Below are positions 55,232-64,000 of a DNA stretch of 64,000 nucleotides, piece by piece. The position numbers and the translations under genes were made by a program. The notes beneath the pieces are model-generated. The model ran no database searches and had not been told where the DNA came from. It saw only the letters and a program-made list of their open reading frames with translations. This DNA is from Owenia fusiformis (taxonomy: Eukaryota; Annelida; Polychaeta; Sabellida; Oweniidae): NCBI GenBank assembly GCA_903813345.2, contig CAIIXF020000008.1:19454822-19518821 (forward strand), in the 5' to 3' direction. The number at the start of each line of letters is the position of its first letter. Position 1 is the stretch's first letter.

Positions 55232-56119
55232 CAGGGCGTCCACAGAAAAGTATACCCAACTTCAAAACCAAATTACTAGAATTCTGAGCAATGTTTTTGA
55301 AATACAAAGGTGACAGCAAAAAGTCTTATTTGTCCTCCATCAAATGGTTCCTAGATCATTATGTAACTGTCACCTATGACTGACCAATCATGACTGTTAC
55401 ATTATGTAATGTTAGAGGACGGGGCTTTCATAATGAACTAGACTGGTGTCTAAGTAACTCTCTTATGAAAAAAGGTTTGGCAAAAAAGCTTAACTTACTC
55501 TTAAATAGGCCTGCAAACATGGTTCAACTGACACCTGAGCAGAAGAGCCAACAAAAAGTTTTTAAGAGCAAGTCCAGTGTACTGTTTAAGCACCCATATT
55601 CTTACTATTGAAAATGGATTCTAGCTATATAATACTGTCCCACATGGATCTACTTATTTAGACTCAGTCAACTTGAGTTCTTCTGGGAAAATGAGGATTT
55701 CAGCAAGGGTACCTTGACTTAAATGGGGGATACAATTGACTTCATCATGCTGTTCAGGAGCTCAGGCTCAGGAGTTCAGGCTCTAGTGATCCAATTTCCC
55801 GAGAGGGAAATAGCAATAAAAAGTTATGGAAAAGTATGCAAAACGATTGAAGATCATGGAACATTAATAATGTTTTGAACACAAAAAACATTCATTTTGT
55901 CAATCCTACTTGAATGCTAACTTGGCACAATGATGATTTTATCACCTTTCATAAAAGTAAAGATTGCTCAGTCATCCATGACAGTTACATAATGACCTAG
56001 GTACCATTCGATGAAGGACAAACTGTGCCTTATACTGCCACCTTTGAATTTTTAAAAAATTGCTCAGAACTCTGGTATCCTGGCTTTGAAGTTGGGTATA
56101 CTTTTTCGTGAACGCCTTG
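55232..56119. mobile_element. 888-bp Tc1/mariner-like TIR element
   Basis: The termini (AGTATACCCAACTTCAAA within the first 40 bp) are inverted copies. The imperfect repeat continues for about 160 bp on each side, including TCATTATGTAACTGTCA. TA flanks both ends (55230-55231 and 56120-56121). No transposase frame; the 73-aa frame inside has no DDE motif. A CAGGG start with a TA target supports Tc1/mariner. Confidence 0.8.
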
Positions 56120-56689
56120 TATTTAGCTTTGGTAAAAACTCAACAATATCGCAGAACTGTCTGTGACACCAAAGCTGGAATGGTTACTGTATGCGCATGC
56201 GTGTAGTTTTTTACCAAATCCAATGAGGATTGGCTCCCAAGGCTCCAACTCGATATTCGACCATAACCTTGGTCGATGACAACATTGAAAATGTCGTTAT
56301 TTTCTGATATTATAACTGACTATAAATCCATAAATTATGATTAGCGAGCCAAAGAATATTGTGTGTGTTTGAATATTTTGAAGTGAAAAAATTGTGTATT
56401 TGAAAAAATGAAGTCGATGACTCAGTAACAGCTGGATGTTTCAACTCTGAAGAGTGAAATTTTCCAGATTTGATGAATTTTCTAGCGAAATCAGCTACTT
56501 CCCTCCCCCCCGTTCATTTCTTCCGATCACCGGCCGTGATGCAAAAAGATCGATGTTGCATCCTTGGAGTCAATCCTCCTTGACCCCCTCAGCGTTTAAA
56601 CAATTACTTATTCGCCGATCTACGAGGTGCTTCGAGAAACGCTATTTTGAAAATCGTAGACAACATCGTAGAAAAGAAATATCCACGAA

Positions 56690-57000
56690 TCGTAATCAGG
56701 CGCATAGCCAGCAAATGTCAAGGAGGGGGGGGGGGGTGCGAATTATTGGGTTTGTTGAACTGCGAGCAAAGCGAGCCCAAAAGCGGGAGGGGTATGATGG
56801 TTCGCCCCCTGCATTTTTTTAAACTTTATATTGAATAAAGTGCATTCTAAGCATTTCAAACAATATGTTAAATGTTTTTTTCACCTTTGCCTTTTTTCAA
56901 AATTGCTTTTTTTGTTGGGGTGGGGATCGCACATATCGCACATGGTAACTGACGATGTTTTCGAGAAACAGCTGAAATGATTTGGCACTTGAACCGTTCT
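56690..57000. repeat. Dispersed element fragment with GGCGCATAGCCAG end and G-tract
   Basis: AGGCGCATAGCCAGCAAATG followed by a run of G and TGCGAATT at 56698-56745, and further right GTTGGGGTGGGGATCGCACAT (56915). The same modules appear at 63419-63660 in other order and orientation (CATCGCACCCCCC next to TGGCTACGCCTAT). They represent one transposon family with GGCGTAGCCAG ends. Frames crossing it (56454-56838) are artefacts of the G-rich tract. Confidence 0.55.
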
Positions 57001-57829
57001 CAAAATCAGCTGGCTGGGACAATAGTTCTAAAAACAGTAAAAACGAGTAAATAAACTGAAAAAGGATCTGGACTAACGTAATATATAGCAAAATATTGAA
57101 ATTCTTTGCAATTGCAATTTAGTAGCAATGAATGTTTCAATTTCTGTGTTTGATGATTAGTTTCTGCGTGTTGACAAAAACGTTTGCAGCATTAATTGAT
57201 AACATATAGTTTAGGAATGACAGCCTTAGTCGAGTAATGTACGTAATCATACGTAATATAACCGTTTTTGCCTGACTCGTAATTATCTAAATTCTATACG
57301 AAATTGGGTGATCGGGAAAATACGAGCATCATGACCTTGTTTAAATTTGAAATCGATCCAAGATTTAACGACATAACAAGATATGCTTGTCGGAGTTACT
57401 TATTAGTAATTTTCACGGAGAAAATCTTTTTGTTTGTTTTTATACCTTTGCGCATAATTGAAGAAATGCTTTTCTCTATTTTTCCATCACATCTACAACG
57501 TACTATACAGGGGTTAGATGGATCCCAAACGATAGTTTACTGGTTTCGTTTTTTCACTGAGTATACGTACCCGAAAATCTTCGAAACACTGATCTCTGAA
57601 AAAATATATGTTCGAGTGGCAGTTTTATATCTCCTTTGCTGTAAAAGTGTTATCTTTACAACACTCCTCGTTAATTAATTTGTGTTTATTACAGTCTTGG
57701 AGCAAACAAATAGTGCGTCAAACACCTGTAGCTGTGCAAACGAGGCTAAAAAATATGAGGCTATTAAATCCCAGGGTTAAAATATACATTATGTCATTAG
57801 AAAAAGAATATTGTCAGGAATACCTTATT
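57001..57829. other. Stretch with one long but unsupported frame
   Basis: A 124-codon frame (57304-57678, first ATG at 57331) is rich in Phe, Ile and Leu. It has no recognisable domain and overlaps another 76-codon frame. I leave it unannotated as a gene. No repeat found. Confidence 0.4.
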
Positions 57830-58174
57830 CACTGGTGATCTGCTCGATTACGCTGGTTACCGAAACGGTTCGTTTCGGTTACAAAATGTCGGAACGTCGA
57901 AGCATGGTCGAAGTTACGATTTTTCTCTTTTCCTTATTTTAGGCGGTGTAGGCAGAATCCCCACGACATTTTTATCACAAACTTGTATTAGTATCATATG
58001 TTTAAGGAAATGTACATGTTTGCGAACAAATAGTTCAGACAACAGAATCGTCCATTTAGTTCCTCACTTAAGTTACATAAACGAAATTTCGAAAAACAGT
58101 TAAGATCTGCACTTTTATTTAACTCATTCCGTTTTCCGTTTACCGAAACAGCGTAATCGAGCGGATCACCAGTG
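57830..58174. mobile_element. 345-bp MITE with CACTGGTGATC ends
   Basis: Inverted ends CACTGGTGATC(T/C)GCTCGATTACGCTG, followed by GTTACCGAAAC-type words. The same flanking DNA at 60178 (CCTTATTACAAAAAG) lacks it, so 60.18 kb is an empty site. The target duplication is at most TA or TT and not certain. Confidence 0.75.
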
Positions 58175-58200
58175 TACAAAAAGTGATGGATTAGTACCGC

Positions 58201-58973
58201 TATGGTGTTTAAACTGCTTCTTTATTCGGTACATTAATATTCCATAAATACCAAATAAAACAAACGATTTACCAAACCTTTACCCAATCTATCGAATGTT
58301 TTTTTTATTTTACCAAATGTAATAATCTATACAATTTATATTCGCTAAATAGTTTCACTTGTTCTTTGTTTTGACATTCACATTTGATATTTATACATGT
58401 ATTTGTGTGATGCAGCGAATCAATTTGTTTTCCTTAACGCACGTATAATTCAATTAATCATTTGAACATTCGGTATTTAAAGTATTTATATTCGGTAAAT
58501 ACCGAATGCCACATTCGATAAATTTCGTTATTTTTCGATAATTTACGAGACTTTCAGTCACGTGATATATTTGTACGATGTAGAATAGCTGCGCGGCCAT
58601 TTTGCAAATTTCGAAGTCACGTGACAAAATATCGAACAACAAAGCAAGTTATCGAATATTACTTTATTGCATTCGGTAAGTAGCAAATTAGCTTTCGGTA
58701 AAATGCATTAACTATATCATATTCAATATTGTGCATATAATGTGTTACTCTTAAGGAATACCATAACAATTTACGCAAAAAATGTCGTTTAAAAAATGAA
58801 ATATGTAATTTAATGCACATAGTATTAAGTGATTGGCTATTTTGAAAACTTAATTTGCTGTTACAAACAAATAAACGTTTTTACCGAATGGAAAAATGAT
58901 TTAGCGAATATAAATATTTCATATATCGAATATATTTGAATTTAATGAATAAAGAAGCAAAAATAATGCCATA
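58201..58973. mobile_element. 773-bp TIR element, 6-bp TSD
   Basis: TACCGC borders both ends (58195-58200 and 58974-58979), and the empty site TATCGC lies at 60200-60205. The termini TATGG...TGCTTCTTTATTC are inverted copies. The interior carries several TTCGGTAAA / TTTACCGAA words. No coding frame. Confidence 0.75.
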
Positions 58974-59210
58974 TACCGCGTTATATTTTAATCTTGCAAG
59001 AGTGGAACTATTAGTATAATTTCAAAATAATGTTTTCTCTGAGGTTACGTGATCAGTTAGAATCCAACGTCACGCCCACGGCTTCAACATTCGAGATTTA
59101 TCTTTAAAATCAAAATAATATTTTCCATTCGGTTATGAACTATTGCAACCATTGTAAACCATGGTCTTGTTGGTAATTTGAAGAAGATAATAAAAATGTA
59201 TGAACGTCTG
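58974..59210. repeat. Diverged duplicate of 60.2-60.44 kb
   Basis: Shares GGTTACGTGATCAGTTA, GCTTCAACATTCGA, AATAATATTTTCCATTCGG and TTGCAACCAT-GTAAACCATG with 60290-60440, in the same orientation. With the flank at 58175-58200 it is the interrupted copy of an older duplication or dispersed repeat. Confidence 0.7.
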
Positions 59211-60165
59211 TAATTCTATCTTTTATAACTTTCTGATGGTGTAATGAAACCTCGGGCGTTATTTATTTCACTTTTACTGTCGAAGCTCTCGTTTGCAAAA
59301 AATGTGCTACCTTATATTTTGACCATGAGCTCGGTCCATTGGGAGTGTATATTCCAAATAAATTGTATGCTCGAGCAATAAAGGTCGTTTCTAATTGTAC
59401 GTAATTTAATTTTCTATGACTCTCCCGAGATTTTTGAGTTGTTTTGGACATGACATGATTGCTTCAGGGTAGCAGACTATAGAAATCGCATATAGCTAGA
59501 GATTGATGACAGTCAAGGAGTCGAGTTCTTTGTTTTTGTTTGCTGGAGATATTTATTTGTCTGTGTGTTTTTGTTTTTTGTTGAGTCTCAAACTCTGTCA
59601 CAATGAATTGTTCCTATCGACCTTTGGGGAGGGAGGCGGTCAGTAGGGAGTAATGTGGTAGATCTAACCAACCAAACCATTTGAGATCAAAGGCAGAGTA
59701 CACTTTTCGTCATTTTCGGTACGAATTTTAATACACACGGCACAACTGTATGACAATGTGTATGAGTCCAACCGGAACAACCAAATTCGCGGATTTATTC
59801 ATGTAAAAATGAATATGTGGTTTTATCAGTTTTATCGTAATTATCAGAACCAGTGAACGTTGAATCATAACATGATAAAGACATTCATTTAATCAAGACT
59901 TAGAGAGATATTGACAAAGGCAGGGAATAACTGCATAAAAATGCAAGTGAAGGATTGGTAAAGCAGACATTGACATACTGAATATACCATGGATGTACAG
60001 TATGTGCACGTTGAATTTAAATTAACATCACTCAACTATGATTTTGATCATTTTAGTTAGATTAAAAATAAAACCATCCAAATCATACGAAATGACGTTT
60101 ACCATGTTGCAATACATGGAGAAAATGTGACGTTCACGTTGATAGTATAAATTTAACACGAACGA
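59211..60165. other. Gene-free stretch
   Basis: Nothing recognised apart from short frames without motifs. Confidence 0.4.
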
Positions 60166-60440
60166 CAACTTATCCTTATTACAAAAAGTAATGGATTAGT
60201 ATCGCGTTTCTTTTTAACCTTGCGAGAGTCTGAGCTATTTGTATTATTATACAGCTAATTTCATGTTTAATTAATGTTTCTCTGTGGCGGGCTCTGTGGT
60301 TACGTGATCAGTTAAACTTCACGTTCACAGCTTCAACATTCGAAATTTATCTTTAAAATCGAAAATAATATTTTCCATTCGGTTATGATCTATTGCAACC
60401 ATCGTAAACCATGCTCTTGTTGATAATTTGAAGAAGATAA
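60166..60440. repeat. Uninterrupted copy of the duplicated block (empty sites)
   Basis: Direct counterpart of 57821-57829 + 58175-58200 + 58974-59210 joined. It shows what the left copy looked like before the 345-bp and 773-bp elements entered. Confidence 0.7.
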
Positions 60441-62081
60441 ATTCCGTCTCGATTCGTCTTAATTAACCTTCTAGATTCTCATTTTTATGCGAGCGAAGTA
60501 GAGCAATTACGATTACCAAACCTCTATCGTCCCATCAATATTTTTTAGGATCCTTAAGGCAAAATAAGTTGACGCAAAAGGCAGCGTGAATTCAGAATCT
60601 CGATAACTAGGAAAATGAGTCTTATAATCAGCCAGCTGAATTTATAGTGTTTCAATGTATCCGACTGAATTTTTAAAGACTTTTCTGCAAACCCACTTCG
60701 AACCTTTTATGTCGCGTTTTGTGATTGTTTGACGCCTTTTCGTTCGGAGCTAATCAAATGAAATCAATATCCGTATTTCTATAATTAGCTAGGTTTATCA
60801 ACTGATGAGAAATGATTGATGTGTCAAACATCAATCTTGCTTCATTACTCGACTTCTAAATAAATGAGAGACACACAAATCTAGTTCACTTGATGGCGTG
60901 TTCAATGAAGTGAAACTTATCTGATCTTGACAAGACGAATACCAGCAGTCTCAACCTATTGAATTCTAAAGATATTCTTTGAATGGAAATTCTATTTGAT
61001 GCGAAAGATAAAACAATCAGTTGGTTAGCAGGCAATTTAGACTCGCTACTAGCATCTATCTTTCCTGATTTAAAGCAGTCCGAATCCCACGAGACGCCCC
61101 CTTCATTGCACATTATTTGGGAACAGATGAATTATGTCTCTTTGACTCCCAGAGCCCATGTTAAAACTCATGATATAAATCAGAAAACATAAAACACACT
61201 CAAATCGACCTCATATGTTATATCATGTCAGCATGTGATAAAATACCGAGGTATACGAGATGCAAGTAAATGATCAAATACTCAAATGCAACTAAAGTAA
61301 ATGTTGATACATAAAACAAAAGTAAATAGTAAATTTTTAAATACTTGTACACGGGTACTCACAATTCATGTTCATACATTGATTTATCTAATGAAACAGG
61401 AATAGCTATATTTTTTCCTTCATTGAAAGCAATGAAATAATTACATGATAATTAGAGTATTCATTTTCCAATAAGTGGATAAAAATCAAAGGAATATGAA
61501 CATATACTTATTGAGACGTTTGGCATTTTAGATGGCATGCTCTTAATTTTCCCATTCTCTACACTAACAGAAAAATTCCAGGCTTGTCCGATTTTTGAGA
61601 CACAAGGACTTAAACCCAGGACTCAATAAATTATAGCTAGGATGATTTAACATTGTATGTGTTGTTTCAATACCTCAAATGAGTGAAGTAGCACGAATTC
61701 AAAGTCTAGGATAGAAGATATGAGTGGATTAAATCATTCGCTAATCATTCTAATCCGCTTGCTTATTCGGATTAAACTAGATTAACTCTATCTGCGAAGA
61801 ATTGCATGACTCCAACCTCAAAATCCGTTTCAATAACAAAAATGACAAAGAGCTATAATCCAGAACTGAAGTTTATCATGTAAAAGGCCAATTGGAAACC
61901 ATGGCAGCTTAAAATGATTAGTCAAACTAAAAAATTGTTCTATTAGTGAATTATATTGATATTAAGCTTTTGTAGCCTTAACTTGACAGTGAACGTAACC
62001 CAGGGACAGAAGTTGTTCCTCGGGGAGAGCATCTTGTCTATGTTTGATTGATTAGAGCGGATTTTTATTGAAATACAAATG
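60441..62081. other. Gene-free stretch
   Basis: A 69-codon frame at 60983-61192 and its antisense partner show no motif. AT-rich, with no repeat I can delimit. Confidence 0.4.
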
Positions 62082-62314
62082 GGCCTGGCCATAGGAAAAC
62101 CGGTCTTATCACAAAAATTAAAATTGTGCTACAGAGCCAAAAATGTGCGCACGATTAAGAGGAAAATGTGCTAAATTCAGATCCGACTTTTTGGTCTATA
62201 TATGAAAGGAAAAATTGCTAGGACATAAGCCATGGCTCATTTGAAAGGTTTCTTTGTGCTTTTTAAGATAAACAAAAAATCTGTGATAAGACCCCTTTTC
62301 CTGTGGCCTGGCTC
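62082..62314. mobile_element. 233-bp MITE with GGTCTTATCACA subterminal repeat
   Basis: Inverted ends of about 38 bp share CCTGGCC then AGGAAAA and GGTCTTATCACA. AAATG lies at both borders (62077-62081 and 62315-62319), a likely 5-bp target duplication. No coding capacity; superfamily open. Confidence 0.7.
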
Positions 62315-62874
62315 AAATGTTGTTTGAACATGGACAAATGTTCTTAACATAACAATAAAAAACGGTCAAAAATCTTTATTGCAGTAGGGTACGCTGATAA
62401 TTTCACACGGAGTGACTTATGATTTCGTCTGTGATAGAGATTAAATACGTAGACGTAGTTCTATCGTAACATCAACTAAGAAAAAACGCATTTTTGGACT
62501 TTCTATGACGCAAGGCGTAGTTTACATTGGTTTTAATTCTGCATTAAAATAAATTTTATTTCTTAATATCAATTGGTTTTTATTTAAATAATATTGCCGA
62601 TTATGATTTTGCGTTGGTTTAACAGTCGTCTCTCGCAATGGGTAATTTGAGTTAGATATCTTTTGATTTATACCCAACCAAGGGTATCTTAAGTCATGTC
62701 TCTATTTAACATGCGGTACTCAAAGCAGAATCGCGGCCCATACTACATCATTAGAAATCACTCCTGAGTCTGGATTAATTTCTTACCAAGCCAGATAATC
62801 TGTTGCAATCATCAAGCTAACAAACAGCATCTATGAAAGTAAACGAAACACTCGCCGCAATAATGGAAAAGCAA

Positions 62875-63038
62875 TCATAATTTAACACAGTACATCGCAT
62901 TTTGATGATCTACTTGAACGACGTGATTGTATATTACGAATAAGGTTGAAATATCTGGAAACCCACTGTTTCTCAATTTCTCGATGATTGCGTTTCGTTC
63001 TGCCTTGAATTTTCTATAATCCATAGCAGTCAAGTAAT
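62875..63038 (-). CDS. Possible terminal exon of an unidentified gene (weak)
   Basis: After acceptor CTATGTTTTTCAG the reverse strand reads YLTAMDYRKFKAERNAIIEK, continues LRNSGFPDISTLF, and stays open to a stop at 62875. The first 35 residues have the balanced, helical composition of real coding sequence. A donor-like GTAATA after TLF (near 62938) could end the exon earlier. No neighbouring exon was found inside the window, where the upstream part should lie at higher coordinates. Family not recognised. Confidence 0.3.
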
Positions 63039-63418
63039 CTGAAAAACATAGATAAAACGAATTCGAGTGTATGACGTCATCTCAGATCAAAGCACGAGCA
63101 TTTGTCATCGGATAAATGATGAAGTAGCAAAAGTCAGATATACAAATACTTCCATTCATTTATTCTTAACGCTACAAGAATGTAAAAGTAAATTTCTGAG
63201 ATTACTCGATCTACTAATTGATGTTTGATGCAGAGTACATCTGTATGTCCATTAGCTAATCACGGTCATCGAGTTTTTTGACGACTTCCCGTTCTCGAGC
63301 TATAGGGTTTTAATAATCAAGATGACGAATATTGTGAGGTGCTATTCCAATTCTAATTCAAAACAAATGATTTGTTATGTTTTGTTCAACACCTCTCCTG
63401 CTTTTTCAAAAACAGCGA

Positions 63419-63660
63419 AGGCAGGTTTCAGTCGGGGGGGGGGGTGCGATCGCCCAAAAACAAGCCAAACAATTAAGATTTATCTTGCATTTTACAATTA
63501 TTGGTGCAACCTCCTTGAAAATTGATCTAGAAGCTTCAAATGAATTGCATTTTAAAGCTCTTCTCTTCTTCTATCTCATAATTATAGTTTAATTGGTTAT
63601 GGGTTTGGAGGGGTGGGGTTCGATCTCACCCATCGCACCCCCCCCCCCTGGCTACGCCTA
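63419..63660. repeat. Dispersed element with G-tract and GGCTACGCC end
   Basis: Left end GGTTTCAGTCGGGGG then TGCGATCGC; right end CATCGCACCCCCC then TGGCTACGCCTATA. The same modules occur at 56.7-56.95 kb and 44.86 kb. The inverted G/C tracts mark the two ends of a non-autonomous element of about 240 bp. Confidence 0.6.
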
Positions 63661-63719
63661 TAAAGGTTAAGCTACACGTTTTTAAAATAACTTGTGTGTG
63701 GATGTTAAGATTATTGATT

Positions 63720-63915
63720 AGTTCTCCCTTTCTTAGTAGGCTTTACCATGTTGCTATGGTAACCAGACACCGCATGTTGCTGGTCAGATTTATTGTTTAT
63801 TTTTACTCAAAATGAAACTACTATATGTTGGGTGGTTGTGGCCAAATATGAACAATATTCATAAAGTATTGAGAATTTTAGAGCAAACAGTTCGGAACTT
63901 TTGTATCAACCCTCG
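63720..63915. mobile_element. Mariner-type end fragment
   Basis: Read on the minus strand from 63915, ACGAGGGTTGATACAAAAGT next to TA is a mariner-like terminus. Further in, GGTTACCATAGCAAC resembles the interior of the 22.08-22.72 kb element (GGTTGCCATAGTAAC). The other end is not seen, so it is partial. Confidence 0.5.
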
Positions 63916-64000
63916 TATATTGTAAGGACTGAGAAGAGAACAGTTAAGACGGGGACAATAATCACGGAGGGGCATAATATTACACGTTCACTCACAAGTG

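Noticed and set aside
55390-55611. Transposase remnant inside the 888-bp element
   Set aside because: The 73-aa frame has no DDE/D spacing or helix-turn-helix pattern, so the element is called non-autonomous.
57304-57678. 124-aa hydrophobic frame as a membrane protein gene
   Set aside because: Composition follows the AT-rich DNA, no domain or splice context is visible, and an overlapping frame of similar quality exists.

Overview
The window looks like nuclear DNA of a marine invertebrate, most probably a lophotrochozoan (mollusc, brachiopod or similar). It is AT-rich, its genes have introns with GT-AG junctions, and it is dense in small inverted-repeat DNA elements. Three gene families point the same way: a single-exon Toll-like receptor of the two-cysteine-cluster type, a 2'-5'-oligoadenylate-synthase-like gene with introns, and Golgi carbohydrate sulfotransferases. 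The species cannot be named from sequence alone. I see no bacterial operon, tRNA, rRNA or CRISPR array.

Layout. 1-10.6 kb has no convincing gene. It holds foldback elements, two minisatellites and a 1.2 kb TIR element with an 8-bp target duplication. 10.6-25.6 kb is a tandem pair of sulfotransferase genes, copies A and B, about 11 kb apart on the + strand, each with three coding exons including a conserved 12-nt first exon. Intron 2 of A carries a 5'-truncated LINE and intron 2 of B carries a short TIR element; each copy is the empty site for the other's insertion. Between the genes lie a 5'-truncated L1/Tx1-like LINE and two TIR elements. 25.6-29.1 kb is mostly non-coding and ends in a cluster of NF-kB-like sites and a TATA box.

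29.1-46.2 kb is an immune locus. Exon 1 of an OAS-like gene (29141-29338) fits, in phase and in homology, exons 2-5 at 44114-46207. The 14.8 kb intron between them contains a complete 1252-aa Toll-like receptor on the same strand (31232-34990), a 389-bp palindromic MITE, an 852-bp near-perfect palindrome and a TTAA-flanked element. The OAS-like protein lacks the usual nucleotide-binding and metal-binding residues, so it is probably a pseudoenzyme. The receptor has an alanine where the TIR BB-loop proline is expected. A second gene of unknown family (47480-48882, - strand) converges on the OAS-like gene.

49-64 kb is gene-poor. It has a 90-100 bp tandem repeat, a seven-copy satellite of about 156 bp, several TIR elements (one pair with an identifiable empty site at 60.2 kb), G-rich element ends and a few weak exon candidates. 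The most interesting part is the nested OAS-like/TLR locus, with its kB cluster and a potential long dsRNA hairpin inside the gene of a dsRNA-sensor family. The reciprocally marked sulfotransferase pair, in which copy B has lost a key PAPS-binding lysine, comes next.
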